64,000 nt of DNA from Hybos culiciformis (GCA_964007475.1 OZ023275.1:20067829-20131828); one strand, 5' to 3'; numbered from the stretch's first letter, positions 45,428-58,176 are shown. Made by a program: numbers and translations. Notes: generated by a model from the sequence alone, not told the origin.

Positions 45428-48400
45428 GCAACCGCCAGAAAAATCTTCTTCTAATTTTAACGCCTTAGAAGAGGCGTCTATTGTTGTTGGGGAATAAATT
45501 TTGAAAAAATCAATTTTAATACTTTATGTTAAAATACAAATTCCTTATGATTTTGTCAAAAATTTGAGAATTTCTAATTTCTGCCTTATTTTTTTTCTAT
45601 ATATATTCTATTTACTATAATATATATTTATATATTTATATATTTCAAATAGATAAAAAATTCAATAATTTATAATTATTATTTTTTTTTTAATTAGTAT
45701 ATTTCTTTTTTTTTTTTTATTTTTTTATTTTTTATTTATATTCATTTATTTTTTTTGCATTTATTCATTAGATTAATTAATTTTTTTTTTTGTCAAGTAG
45801 TTTATACATACATAGATGGTACATAGTAAACTTTTTTATTTGTAACAAATTTAGTAATTTTTTTTTTATTATTTTTATTTTGACGTCGGTATAACCTTTT
45901 CAAAAAAAAATTTTTTCTTCTATTTTTACACTAAATAATAATTTTTATTATTATTATTATTACTTAGTATTGAAGTGCATATCACAAAAAAATACAAAAT
46001 TAGACATTAATTAAATTATTTCGATATTGATGACATACTATTTTATTATTTTATTTTTTTTTTATATGTACTATATCTATATATTTATTTTTTGTTTTGT
46101 AAGTTAAATATTAAAATTTAACCCTAATTAATAAATATGATTACGCAAAAAAGGAAAAAAAAAAACATACTAAATATGAGTATAACTCATTAATTAATAA
46201 TTAATTCAAAAAAGAATATTTTTTTTTTCCTATATATTTATTTATACTTGGGTATATATATATATATATTTTTTTTACTTTTCCTTAAACCAAAAATGCT
46301 TAATTTTTAATCAATTAAACATTTTTTTTATCACAGCAAAGAAAATCAAAAGCAAAAAAAAAATAATTTTTTTTTTTTTTGCAGAATAAATATCGTTACT
46401 TTAATATTTAAAAAAAAATGTAAGATAATTTTTTTTTTTTTTTCTTTTTTTCAGAACAATTTTTAAGAGGGAAAAATATCCTTTTAGCTTGACTAAAGGA
46501 AAATTTTATACTGTAGAATATAAAATGAGAAATTTAAACAAAAGGTCTTGAATTTACTAAATAATATATAAGAGAAGGCGGGAACTGTGTTTTTTTTTTA
46601 TTTAGTTTTTTTTTTTTTTTTATTATAGAAATACTGAAAAAAAAGCATTCACAAGGATATTCAAAAAATAAAAATAATATGAATGAAAAAAAAAAATAAA
46701 ATAAAAATCCTTGTAAAAATATTAGGGTGGAGTTTAATATTTTTATACGTATCTAAATATAATTGGTTAAACTTATGAAATATTTATGTATAAAAATGCA
46801 TAACACATACACATATTACATCTGTGAACAAAGATTATACTAAAATATTTTTTGTATCTGTTGAAAAAAAAAAAAAATAATAATGTATATTTTCTTCTTA
46901 AAAAGGATTTTCATTTTGTGAAGGATATTACATTAAAAAGGATACTACACTATACTGTCTATATACTTATTTATTTATTTTTTGTTTTTTTTTTTTTTTT
47001 TTACTTTTGAAACCGACATTTATTGCGTTAATATTAAGTATTACACAGTAAAAAAGAATCACAATTACAATACTTAAACTCTTTTTTTTTTTCTACTGTT
47101 AATAAAACATGTACATATATATATATATACATTGTAGATGTATCAAAATAACAATATAAATATACTGTACATATATATATTTACATAATTATATTATATT
47201 ATGTCTTATACATATATGTATTTTATAATGTATTTATATATTTATATTTCAATCTAGAAATATATTAATATATTTTATCATATTCATATTTATATATATA
47301 CAGGTACACTAACCGTCAATTTGAAAGAAAAGATTGCTTATATCATGGCAAAACTGCATGAATCATTGAAAAAAGAATCTGATTTTCACCTGTTCAATAT
47401 TTTTCACAAATTGTGCATTATATTTTTATTTATTGACCTAGTTTTTTCTATTAATTCATGAAATTCTAGTTCATGAATTAATAGAAGCAGTATTGCAGAA
47501 CTTTTAGACATTGTAATGTGCGAGTATTTTGATGAGAAAAAAAATTCGTACACTGTGTAAGAATAATATCAAGTAAACATTTACTTAAATTAAGAAATAT
47601 TTACATAAATTATGAAATAATTACTTGATTTATTAAAATAAGACCATTAAATCAAACAAAATAAGTTTATTACTTGATTACTTGAATGGAAAAAACCATA
47701 AATAACAGAAGAGGAAAAATTGGAAAATTTAAAAAATATTTTACATATCAAGTGACTTCGACTTTGATTTATGAAAATTTTTTTGCAATTCGTGTTTTTC
47801 TTAAATTTTAATGATAATATTAATTTATACATTTGAAAATCACACGTGTAGTGATCTTACAACAATTCCGCTTCTTCTTCTGTTCAGATCAAATGTACAT
47901 TTCATGAACATTTCATTTCAAATATTTTCCCACGTCTTGTTTATCCTATTCCTGAGATTTCTGAGTCTCTAATCATGGCAGTGCACATGAAAATCTCTTG
48001 GCACATAGATTGAAACGGATTGGTAAAAATATTTGTAAGTATAATTGCTCTAACCTTCTTGTAAAATAAAATCTATTCAAGTTCAAGCATGACTTAACTT
48101 CAGAGGAACTCAAGTTAAGTTAAGTTAAGTTTATTGCGTCTTTGTTTTTTTCAATACAAATTATAAATACGTACAAAGTACTTAAGTTATTTATACTATT
48201 TACATTAGGCTATGTGTATGATTTAATTATTATTAAACTTATTTATATTTTATTTATATTTTATTACATTATTATTTATATTATTATTTATATTTTATTA
48301 CATACATTTTTTTTGTCAATATTTCTTTGCGCAACTAAGATCCACATTATTTGCGTTCGTGGGCTGACTAGAGGGAAGAGGAAAGGAAATCGATATAGGA

Positions 48401-51003
48401 TTGGGAGTTAATTGAATATATGAAGGATTACTCCTCCGAACAAGGCCTCTCCCACCGTTCACAGCTCAAGCTTATGGAATGGAAGCTCAGAGGAACTCAA
48501 TAGGTAGTTAGGAAGGTAAAATATATTTTTAATTAAAATTGTATTAAAACAAAGAATTATATTCTGGCTCAATGATATTTTTAATCATTAGAGTCAAATG
48601 TAGCGGCCGGCAGATGATGGTGATCTGTATTTGTCACAGTCAATACGATTTCGTTGAAAATGGGAATAAATCACTGTAAAATTACTGAATCAAATAGAAG
48701 TGTAATCACTACACTATCAAATAGAAGTGTAATCACTAACATGTGATTCTAGTTATTTTGTGGAGCTAATTCAGTATAATAATTGATATATTTTTATATG
48801 GCCATTTTTATATGGCCATATGTTATAATTTTTTAAAGAATGGATTGGATAATGAAAGCACACCATTTTTTATACACATTTCAATAAAAATTGTTTAACC
48901 GATATGAACAACTTCTATATTTTTAATTTTTTTTAAACGATTTATTTATTTACAATTCTGGCATTTATTGCTAGTTGGCGGTTCCATTAATAATTAATTG
49001 AACGATAAAGTTTGAATGAATCAAACTTTTGTAAAATCAATTATTGTCAATCAACTAATAGGTGGAATTTATTGAAATTCTATAAAAATCGTTATAAATT
49101 TTAATAAAAAACAGCTTTCTCAATATTTTTTCAATAATATTCTAAATATCATTTTTTGATAAAATAAAACCAAATTTAGGGAAAAGTTGTTAACGTTTTG
49201 AGTAATACTGTATGTACAGATCATACATTCATATCATACATATTTATATGCTTAATATATATACTTTTATTTTATAAACAATAAAAATATATATGTATGT
49301 TTGTACATTGTACAAATTTAAATTTATAAGCAATTCTTATCCTTCAAAAAATAAAACAGCTTTCTTCATGTAGTAAATACATTTATATTATATATAATAT
49401 ATATTATATAGATTGTATATAAATTATTAGAGTGATTCATTTTTCTGGTAATTTTTTAATCGTTCATGCAGAATTAAAAAACGAACACTTCTCGATTTTT
49501 CGAAAAGTTAATATCCCATCAACGCAAAACGATTTTATTTCATTGAGCACTTCTTACCTTCTTATTGCATTCAAGATCTTGTAACTTAATGTCTTCTAAA
49601 TATTTGTTTTAGGTATTGATGACCTCTGCTTTTTTATTGTCCTTAAAATTCTAAATAAAAAAGTGTAACTTGTAGAGTCATAAAATGTTTATAAAAAAAA
49701 AACTTAAATCAAAATTCACTTAAAATTTGAAAATAAGAAATTTATAGGATATTTTGTGCTATAAGGTGACTGCAAGTCTCTAAAATCGGCGTTAAAAAAA
49801 ATCGGAAACCAGTCTAATGTAAGGCACATAAGTATATTCTGTACGTATTGTATATTGTATATTATTTGTGTACATATTATGTTTTTTATATATGTAGAGA
49901 AAGTACAGATGTACATTATCTACTTATAAATATATATTCAAATCGTACATTTATACATATACCATAATGTTTAAGATATATTGTAGATGTAGATCTATTT
50001 ATTATGTACACATTTTTATTATTGTATAACGTTTTCTTAAAATTTAGTTAAATTGTTTCACAAAAAAAAAGAAGTTTATTTTTTACACAGTAAACGTACA
50101 TATACTACATAATGTAATAATAATGTTAGGTTTTACAATATTAAATTTCATTTTCACAGCTTTAATGACAGAGCTAACTTATAACGTGAATGAACTTATT
50201 GCAGAGAAGTTATAATTGGTTGGACTTATTTGTACATTATATCATATTTCACTACCATGAGTTCACGGGTTATTATAAGCAATGATTTTTTTCATAAATT
50301 TCAGTGGCATCATAATTTATTATAAAACATGCTATTGTTATTCTTTACTACTCATTCATTATCTCTCATTAGGCTTATAAAAACGATAGAAATGGTTTTG
50401 TTATTATTCTTGTTGGAAGTGGTTGACTAATGACTACGTTTTTCCTACGATCAATAAAATAAAATCATCTTTTTTGACTATAATCAATTTTGATCCATTT
50501 ATTAGTAAACTATTTCAAAGTAATTGAACAATAAGTAATACTTTCGATCTTTAAATTTTTATTAATTTAAATTTAATTTCACTAACAAACTATTTTTTAT
50601 ATTTTTGTCAGTAATGCATAAACCTTTCAGAAAAAAAGCAGTATTAATTAAAACAATTTATTTTTTATTAGAAACTCGAGTTTTTTGTTATTCGTTTATC
50701 CAAGGATGTTGTATATTTATTCGAGATGTTAGTATTTATTCGTAGTCTTTATCATTTAGGATTTTACAATAATGTAAGAAAAAAATGTAGCACCTTAAGT
50801 ATCGCTATGGTATATTTTAAATTTTTTGACCCGAAAAAATACACAAAAAACTAACTGAAATCATTGTTTCTTAATACCTAAATAATTGCATATTTTCAGG
50901 CAAGTACCTTTGCATTAAATTCAGTTCATAGCTTCGTAGTTTCATAGAGGGCGTTAATTTAATACTAATTTTCAAAAAAATGTATTTATTTTTTGACAAT
51001 ATC
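45428..51003. other. acj6 upstream region, AT-rich
   Basis: No coding exon found. Long A/T runs lie at 45.6-47.3 kb, with a TA run near 46,254-46,270. A clean hairpin is at 47,447-47,485, and a duplicated 24-base segment at 48,688-48,740. Promoters and leader exons of acj6 may lie here but cannot be located by eye. Confidence 0.45.
47447..47485. repeat. 16-bp perfect inverted repeat
   Basis: TCTATTAATTCATGAA and its exact complement are separated by a 7-base spacer. It could form a cruciform or RNA hairpin; no U-tract or ORF context is apparent. Confidence 0.8.
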
Positions 51004-51055
51004 TTAATTTATCAATTTGTCTCACTTGAATTAAGTGTTTGTGTTGTTTTAATCT
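51004..51055 (+). mobile_element. SINE body fragment related to 24.2 kb
   Basis: It shares CAATTTGTCTCACTTGA and TTAAGTGTT with 24,189-24,238 but lacks the pol III box head. It is followed by a GC-richer tail with GGGCGACGCTCGC near 51,101. Confidence 0.5.
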
Positions 51056-51404
51056 TATTTTGAGCCCCCTTCAAGCTCAAGGCGCTGCTAATTAATTGCG
51101 GGCGACGCTCGCAGGCTGGTTTTAAAGACGGCAAAATTACCAAAGAAATTAAATTAACTTTCTACGATTAACTTCCTATAGCTAAATTAACTTCCTATTC
51201 GAAATCGTGTTATTATATTGCTCATTATATTTTGTTCTACTCATTAAAAAAAAGGGAAAAATATGGACGAAGTTATAATTTTTTTCTCCAAAAATAATAC
51301 ATTAAATCGCATGCGACAAACTCAAATTTGTTTTTTTTAGTTTTTAATTAAAAACGATTTTATTGGCTTCAAATCAATCGAATTAATAAATGATGAATTT
51401 TAGA

Positions 51405-51720
51405 TAATAAACAAGATGCAAAACCAATAGACAGTAAGCGTGCACATCCCAACCAAAGAATTATGATTCTGAAAGACTACTATTGTCAAAAGCTATTGCA
51501 AGTGATCAACTCAATCCCATCTAATAATAATATTAAGATGATTAAAGGAGATTTCAATGCGAAAATAGGAAAAGAGTACAGAGAAGTGATAGCCACGAAA
51601 TTACGAAATACAGCATACAACAAATTCGACACATCTGAACTACATAATCAAACTTATAGAACACGTTTTCAAGAAACAACATCAAGACTCTTGGACTAAG
51701 AAAATGAACCAGACAAAAAA
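51405..51720 (+). pseudogene. LINE endonuclease fragment with internal deletion
   Basis: The open stretch contains KMIKGDFNAKIGKEYRE, the GDFNAKIG signature of the apurinic-type endonuclease of RTE/BovB-like non-LTR elements (often annotated craniofacial development protein 2-like). It passes directly into NKFDTSELHNQTYRTRF, which belongs to the linker between endonuclease and reverse transcriptase, so the middle of the nuclease is deleted. It stops at 51,699 and no RT follows. This is a dead fragment of another LINE family, distinct from the elements at 5.5 and 11.9 kb. Confidence 0.7.
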
Positions 51721-52023
51721 GTTAAAAATTGGATTCATGGTTGGATCGACCTCAAACATGGTTTGTTCTTTTGCTCAGCTTTGAAAAATAGATAATTAGA
51801 AAAATTTATTATTTTTTTCTAAAAATAAAAATCATATTTCTGGGCCTTATTTATACTTAGAAAACAAAGTAAATAAACAAAATTTTCGTTTATTGATTTT
51901 TATAGGTTCATAAAAGAAAATTTTAATGTCAGATTATTGGAAGTCAAAAAGTTTTTCTTGTTTAGGAAAAAATTATTTAAACAGTTTAATTTTAATTTAA
52001 TGCAAGTTAATACTTGTAGAACT

Positions 52024-52724
52024 TTATTTCTTAGCAAATGTTATTTTCATTGCATTTGAAGGAGTAATTTTAAATCCTTGAAGTGCCTCTTTTGCTGCAC
52101 TACTTTGGAGTTCCGTAGCAAATTCTACAAAAGCAATATCATGTCTTCCAGGTACCAATCGCACTTCTTTAAATCCTGGGAACTGATTAAATAACATACT
52201 TAACATCATTTCATTTGTTTCTTCAGGTAAATTCGTTAAGAACAATATTTGATTTGGTGGTTGTTCGATAGCGGCTGCTGTTCCATCAGATTGAGCATTT
52301 TTCTTTTTCTTCTCCCTACAAGAATAAATATTAAAGTAAATAAATAATAAAATATGGTATATAAAATTAACCTCTTTTCTTCAGCTGACTGAGGCGCCTT
52401 TGGTGGTTTAATTTTCTTTGGCCTTTCTTTGAATGTTCCCTTCATTTTCGCAATTATATCTGAATCAGTTTTTGCGTATTGAATTTTCATAGGTTTATCA
52501 TAAAATGGAAATCCCTGCATTGTTCTCAATGCATTTGTTGCACTTGATATTTCTTTAAATATAACAAATGCCTGGCCACGCATTTTCAATGTTTTCAACG
52601 CAATAATATCTAAAATTTGCCCAAATTGTGAAAAAATTGCGTAAAGTGATTTTTTTAATTCTTCTTTTATAATTTTTTCATTTAAGTTGTTTATATAGAT
52701 TGTTTGATTTGGTCTAATATCCAT
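52024..52724 (-). CDS. snf: U1 snRNP A / U2 snRNP B'' protein Snf, two coding exons
   Basis: Spliced CDS 52,724-52,372 and 52,315-52,024 (minus), with a 56-base intron (donor GTTAAT, acceptor TTGTAG), gives 214 residues against 216 in Drosophila Snf. It is a nuclear RNA-binding spliceosome component that binds U1 stem-loop II and, with U2A', U2 stem-loop IV. RRM1 covers about 7-84 with RNP2 TIYINN and RNP1 RGQAFVIF. A Lys/Pro-rich linker (about 97-138) has its Lys run across the splice junction. RRM2 covers about 140-213 with ILFLTNLP and HDIAFVEF, ending ITFAKK. The start is the Met of [10 protein letters not shown]; an in-frame Met 15 codons earlier lies upstream of a good acceptor (TTTTCAG at 52,735-52,741) and should be intronic. 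An AATAAA overlaps the stop codon. Confidence 0.95.
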
Positions 52725-54700
52725 TGTAGCCTTTCTGAAAACATTAAAATAAAAGAAAAAATTTACCAAAAGTTAATTTGATGATGTTTTTTTGACTGAG
52801 AAGAAATAATACGAATACGAACTATGTAAGTATAGAAGAGTATGAAAATAAATTTCAATTTAATTTAAAATCTAGCCCTTTCGGTTAACAGCTTGTAGCC
52901 TTGTAGGTACAACCAATATAGTAATGTGCCTTTTCGAAATTGGCTTTTCCAAGGATTAGGTAGATAACGTCACAACAAATAGGTTTCTTCCACGGAAATG
53001 TGATCTTGTATTACTATCAAATTACTTAATTGCCGGTTTTATACGACCAGTGGATAAAAGGTTGATGGTTAATATCAATAATACCTAACTTAAAAATTTC
53101 AACAAATTTAAAAAAAAAATTAATTATTCAACAACCGAGCTGCTGGAAAGTAGATAGCAACGTACGAACATACAGGTACATAGGTTGTGTTGGTAGGTGG
53201 ATAATCGTTTACTGTTTTTATTATGGAAAAACGATGCCAAAAAATTATAGAATAGAATTTTTAAGGCTGCTTGAGGCAAAAAAAAATAAAAATACAAATT
53301 TACCTTATTAATCTTAATTTTTAATAAAAAAAATGTTTAACTATTTTTTAAATTAAAATGTGAATTTTGTTGTGATTTATTTTAATTTATAATTAAAAAA
53401 AAAAAATTGTTTTCTTTATTTCGAACGAACTTCACTCGAACCAAACTAAATTTTTTGAATAGGACGCCGATAAGTTTTTGTCAGCTGCGACTTAAAAAAA
53501 ATAAACCAACCAAATAACCTTTTGCGTGCGGCATCATTGACATACAAAATTAAAAATTAAAAAAAAACAAAAACGATTGATTTAAATTTACAAAAAAACA
53601 AGGCAGTAATAACGAAATAAATTAACAAGATTGAGCAAATACCGCCAGCCGAAAACACATCGCTAGACTGATTGGCTGGTTAAAAATAATTCACTGTTTA
53701 AATGTGAATTAGTAACCTACTCAACCTACCTCCCATAGTCAAAAATTGTCCTGACAGTCATATAAAATTTTGGTTTACATTTACATTATATTACAAATTT
53801 AAATGTTATTTAAATTATAAAAATTCGGACATTATACATTTTTCTATTTTCCAAAGCAAAGGTGACAACGATTCACGAAAATAGGATTTAAAAAAAATTA
53901 ACTCCCGCGCACCTGAGAAAGAACTGCAGCGAAACCTAAAAACAGACTGCCGCGATGAAACAGTTTGGTTGCTTCGTCGTCGGCGTCACATTTACTTCGA
54001 AACTAGATAAACAAAAACAACATGCCAAAAAAGAATCACCAAAATAAAATTTTCATCACATGACATGTAATCGTTTTGTAAGAATTTATGCTAGTCAAAA
54101 ATATCAGCAGTTTTTATCAAAAACGGTTAACGTGCGAAATCATAGTAGCTGAAAACATTATCTAAGATCTTTTTTGAGTATTTGTATAAAAATTGTACGT
54201 GTAACAACTTTGAATAACTTTGAAAACATTTAATATCGCGAAAAAATTACAAAAAAGTAATAAAATACATCGGTGATTTTAAATGCAGCGATCTTATTTC
54301 GCAAACCCGTTTCTATCTAGTTTTTTTATTTAATTTATTTATTCAACGATTTGAGCTCATATTAAGCTAATTAAATATTTAAATATTTAATTGCAACATA
54401 GACTATAATCCGTAATACATATAATACTACTACAATACTATTAATATTAAAACATCTAATGTTGCTTGCAAAATTAGATTTAAAATTAGACATTTAAATA
54501 TTAAATTTCGAACTTAACGCAAACTAAACTATGAGTTAATACAATATCGCATTTTATTATAGGTAGGTATTCGTTTTCTTGAATTTTCAAAACAATAAAA
54601 TAAAATTTAACATTAAAAAACAGCAAATAGCAATGTCATCAAGAAATCAATTTAATTTCTATATGAAACAATTCCTCATTAACATAATGCAATCCATTTA
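52725..54700. other. snf upstream region and Alr 3' flank
   Basis: AT-rich. A GC-richer patch at about 53,910-54,000 on the minus strand ends in TTTCTCAG|GTGCGC and could be a non-coding first exon of snf joined to the acceptor at 52,735. That is a guess from composition and the donor-like sequence only. Confidence 0.3.
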
Positions 54701-54702
54701 TT
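54697..54702 (-). terminator. AATAAA polyadenylation signal of Alr
   Basis: AATAAA on the minus strand about 92 bases past the Alr stop codon. Confidence 0.45.
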
Positions 54703-54793
54703 TCCAATTCTTCAACCAATTACATTTATCACAAATTTTAATAATAAAATTAATTTAAATCTATCTTTTTTAACATTTTTTATGTTAACTTCG

Positions 54794-56114
54794 TTAATCG
54801 CAAGAACCGTCCAACCAGCCATCTCTCCAACGTTCATAAACCTTTGAACAATCAAAGAGGGGTTTATTTAATTTTGTGTTTACTCTGTTATGAAAATCAC
54901 ATAACCACATTGACAATTGGTGTTGAGAAGAAACATTTACTGGATTCTTCTTGAGGCTAAAATAAAAAAAATTATAATAACATTATAGCAAAATAAGTTT
55001 TCATAATCAACATTTTTATTGTTGATAAACAAGTTTCATTAATAAATTTTTAGCCAGGTATATTCAATAAATGTTTTCGTAACAAGAATAAAAACAATTT
55101 CAGTAGGTACCAGTCCTACCTACCTAACTAGTTTAAAATCGCAATATAGTTAAAATTATGATTTAATGAAAGAAATATTTTTTCTCTTAGATGTCTTTTT
55201 ATCAGATTAACATTTATATTCTGTTGAAAGCATTCTGAAACATCGAAACATTTTATACCTGCATGAATTGAGTTAAAAACTTTTTGTGACAGCAAAGGCA
55301 CAAAAAAAATTATTTATGACGAGTTCTGTTGGGTTTATATTTCTTTACAAATAAGTTATGTTTTCTAATATTTTAATAATAAATATTTTAAGCTCGAAAG
55401 ATATGTCCAGGTACATTTTAAAGCCAAAAAAACAAACTTTGATTCTAATAAATATAAGATGAATCAAAAAATGGAATATAGGATAGGAACCTAAAATTTA
55501 AATCTTACTCCTCTCTGAAATCGTTGGCACAATACTCGCATGGATAAACCTTAGACAGTTTCTCAAAAAATATTTTAACATCATTTTTTTGTTCACTTGT
55601 TGGATTTTGAGGATAATTAACTCCGATTGTATGCAATAATCCCCAAGTTGATTGACCTAATCCAATTTTATCTAATGGACAATCTGTTCCCAAATTTGAT
55701 GGAGAAGACTGAAAAAAAATTTTGAATTTAGGGCGATACTACAGTTTCCTTGAACCACTCATAATGGGCTGAAACTTGTAGGGGAATAGAGGAGGTGCCC
55801 AGACCCACCTCCAAGTTTCAGCCAATTCTGAGTGGTTCAAGGAAACTGTAGTTTAGCCGAATTTAGATTGCGTTACTTAATAAAAACTTTCATCATCATT
55901 ATTTAGGTAGGTAGGTATGAGCAATCAAGCAAAAAAGCACTTAACATAACCTTTTTTTACTCACTGTGTTTTTATCTCTTTTCGATTTCGAATTATAAAT
56001 ATCAGTCTGAAGTTTTGACCAACTCTTAAAATCATCACAAGTTCTGCATCCAATTTCACTCGGAATTGTGGTTTTTTCGGTATTTCTAAAATTTAAATTT
56101 GCAAAATTTTCCAT
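54794..56114 (-). CDS. Alr: FAD-linked sulfhydryl oxidase Alr/Erv1, three coding exons
   Basis: Spliced CDS 56,114-55,965, 55,708-55,509 and 54,956-54,794 (minus) encodes 170 residues. Alr/Erv1 reoxidises Mia40 in the mitochondrial intermembrane space and passes electrons to cytochrome c or oxygen. The N-terminal part has the shuttle Cys pair CRTC (residues 23-26). The Erv/ALR domain starts at about GLGQSTWGLLHT. The active-site disulfide is CEYC in YPCEYCANDFRE. FAD contacts are WGLLHT and WLCDFHNRVNTKLNK, and the structural Cys pair lies in FDCSKVYERWRDGWLDGSCD at the C-terminus. Donors are GTGAGT and GTAAGA; acceptors are TTTCAG and TTTTAG. Exon 1 ends in phase 0 and exon 2 splits a codon, giving Asp at the join. 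Intron 1 holds a MITE. Confidence 0.94.
55724..55731. repeat. left 8-bp target-site duplication of intronic MITE
   Basis: GAATTTAG, repeated exactly at 55,859-55,866. Confidence 0.8.
55732..55858. mobile_element. 127-bp palindromic MITE in Alr intron 1
   Basis: Inverted repeat from end to end: GGCGATACTACAGTTTCC on the left against GGCTAAACTACAGTTTCC read from the right. Inner blocks CTTGAACCACTC and GGCTGAAACTTG are also mirrored. GAATTTAG flanks both sides. It starts only 23 bases from the exon 2 acceptor. An 8-bp duplication with GG termini allows Merlin, MULE or P-like origin; I do not choose. Confidence 0.82.
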
Positions 56115-56445
56115 TTATTTACGAATTTCGTGCTCTTTCTTTTTCTTTGCGGCATAATCGAATAAATGACAGTCAAGTCACAACTGACAGCTAACCATAT
56201 ATAATTAATAATCTGTGTATACCGACAGCTTTTACTTTTTCATTTTTGGCTTGTTGGCTGCACATACACTAATAGGCATTATTTACACTATGCTCAGCAC
56301 CGACGATATAAATTTCAACTCCTTTACAAAGTATAAAAACAATTAACAAATCCATTTAAAGCTCTTGAACATATTTCTACAAAAACATGTTATTTTTGAA
56401 GGATAGGTGAGTTATTTTTGTATAATATTTTCAAATATTTTGCTA

Positions 56446-57160
56446 TATCTTGTTTACACTTAGCTAATTTAACATGTCGCAAAGAGTTAAAAATCTTTGG
56501 AAAATCGACCGTTCACACGATGTTAACATGTTTAGCTCTGTCAGATAAAGAATTTCAAATAATACCGGAGATAAGCCCAAAGGAACTGACGTGCCCAAAA
56601 AATTTAAAATATAGGAAGTTGTGTCAAGGTTAAGAACTCGCGCGTCATGCATCTTTATAAAATTATTAAAGTCAAAAATGACATACCCAGTAAAAATTAA
56701 TGCATACTGAATATTGCCTAACAAAATATTATTCAAAAATTACTCATTCATCCCTGAAAATTAACATGTTTTTGTAGAAACATGTTGAAGAACGTGTTTC
56801 TGTATTAATTTTTTTACTATGAAAAAACACCATAAAAAACACCAACGGAACATGTTCGTTGTCCGAACATGTTAAATGAGCTAAGTGTAAACAAGCTATA
56901 AACAAGCTATAAACAAGCTATTAGGCAATATTCGGAAGGTGTTATCATTTACTGGGTAAGTCATTTTTGACGTTGATAATTTTATAAAACTTGAGACACA
57001 CTCCAGGTAAATAACGCACGTAGTCGGCGATATTATTTGAAATTTTTTATGACAGAGCAAATGTCATAAAATATGTTAACAAAACATGTTAACATATGAT
57101 TAAAATGACTGTGAACGGTCGATTTTTAAAACATGTTAAATTAGCAGTGTAAACAAGATA
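56446..57160. mobile_element. composite foldback element with TA flanks, 715 bp
   Basis: The outer ends are inverted copies of TATCTTGTTTACACT, each bounded by TA (56,444 and 57,161), continuing inward to AATTTAACATG and AAAATCGACCGTTCAC. A third copy of this end lies inside (about 56,863-56,899) next to three tandem units of AAACAAGCTAT (56,889-56,920). A second inverted repeat lies within (arms about 56,655-56,721 and 56,921-56,988, with ACCCAGTAAA and GTCAAAAATGAC). This looks like one related element inserted in or fused to another. No transposase is present. The TA duplication would fit Tc1/mariner-type MITEs but may be chance in AT-rich DNA. Confidence 0.65.
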
Positions 57161-57173
57161 TAATATAATAGAA

Positions 57174-57181
57174 TTAACAAC
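57174..57181. repeat. left 8-bp target-site duplication of hAT MITE
   Basis: TTAACAAC, repeated exactly at 57,467-57,474. Confidence 0.85.
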
Positions 57182-57466
57182 CAGAGCTCGAAGTCGATGA
57201 CTTTTACCGACCACTCACTGCTAAAAAAAAAATTACCAACGACCGCGACTGGAGCGACTCAAATCGGCTCCATACTAAAAAATTTATAAAAAAAAATTTT
57301 TTTTTCACTTTGTTTTTTTAATTATTGAAAAAAAAATCAAAAATATAGAAAAATTTCACAGCCGATTGCAGCCGATTTTTTGGATCGACGGCGACCAATT
57401 CATTTTTTGCCAATTTCTTCGGCGACCGTGTGTTTGACCGACTGAGGTCAGCGACTTCGAGCTCTG
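57182..57466. mobile_element. 285-bp hAT-type MITE
   Basis: Ends are CAGAGCTCGAAGTCGATGAC and, read from the right, CAGAGCTCGAAGTCGCTGAC, identical except for one base. An exact 8-bp duplication TTAACAAC flanks it. CAG ends with an 8-bp duplication indicate hAT. The interior carries GACCG/CGGTC-type repeats and an A/T-rich centre, no ORF. It sits about 0.7 kb upstream of the Rbcn-3A start, just right of the composite element. Confidence 0.87.
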
Positions 57467-57474
57467 TTAACAAC

Positions 57475-58176
57475 AAACAAAAGAACATAAAAAAACACGG
57501 TTTGTTTTATTTATTTATTCTTTTTTGACAATAATTGTGTATAATTTCAAATATTATACAAAACAAGAAGCCCCTGGTTCTCATTTTATTTGTATAATTT
57601 TTTGACAGTCGTATAAAATTTGAAAAATTTATTAACAGCATCAAAATACATGGCAAAAACTTATGAAATATAAATTATCAAGCATTATAAGTGAAGTGAG
57701 GACGACTAATATATGTACATATTTACGGAATTTAAAAATTTTCAAATTCTCCCTCATATACAACTACACTTCAACCGATCACAATACTAGGCTCTGTCAA
57801 TTACGTCATCATTTATTTACATTTTTATTATTTTCCCGTCCATCGAATATCAGTAAATTTTTGGTCATATTTCGCAATAAATTTCAAAAACATATGTTAA
57901 TTGTGTGAATGTCAAATGACGATTAAAAAATCAATTAGAAAACCAGATACAAAAAAAAATTTTCTCACAATAGAAAAAAAAAATTTTAATTTTTAAAAGA
58001 AGTAAATTCAAAAAAAAAAAGAAAAAAAAAATGTTAATAATAGTTAAATTAATTTAATTAAAAAAAAAATAAATATTTTAAATAATAATAAAATTTATTA
58101 AAATATTTAAGAAAAAAAAAACTAGTGAAAATTTTATTAGAAAAAAAAAAATTTTTTTAATTGAAATTGAAGTGCG
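57475..58176 (+). promoter_or_regulatory. Rbcn-3A upstream region, promoter not resolved
   Basis: About 700 bases before the Rbcn-3A ATG hold the leader and presumably the promoter, but no TATA or initiator can be assigned; the last 250 bases are A/T homopolymer-rich. Confidence 0.35.

Noticed and set aside
52316..52371. Continuous 177-codon reading frame through the snf intron
   Set aside because: The frame runs into intron sequence; splicing the 56-base GT-AG intron restores the Lys-rich linker and RRM2.
52725..52769. Upstream in-frame Met of snf at 52,769
   Set aside because: It precedes a strong splice acceptor at 52,735 and encodes a Phe-rich peptide unlike any Snf N-terminus; the ATG at 52,724 matches the family.
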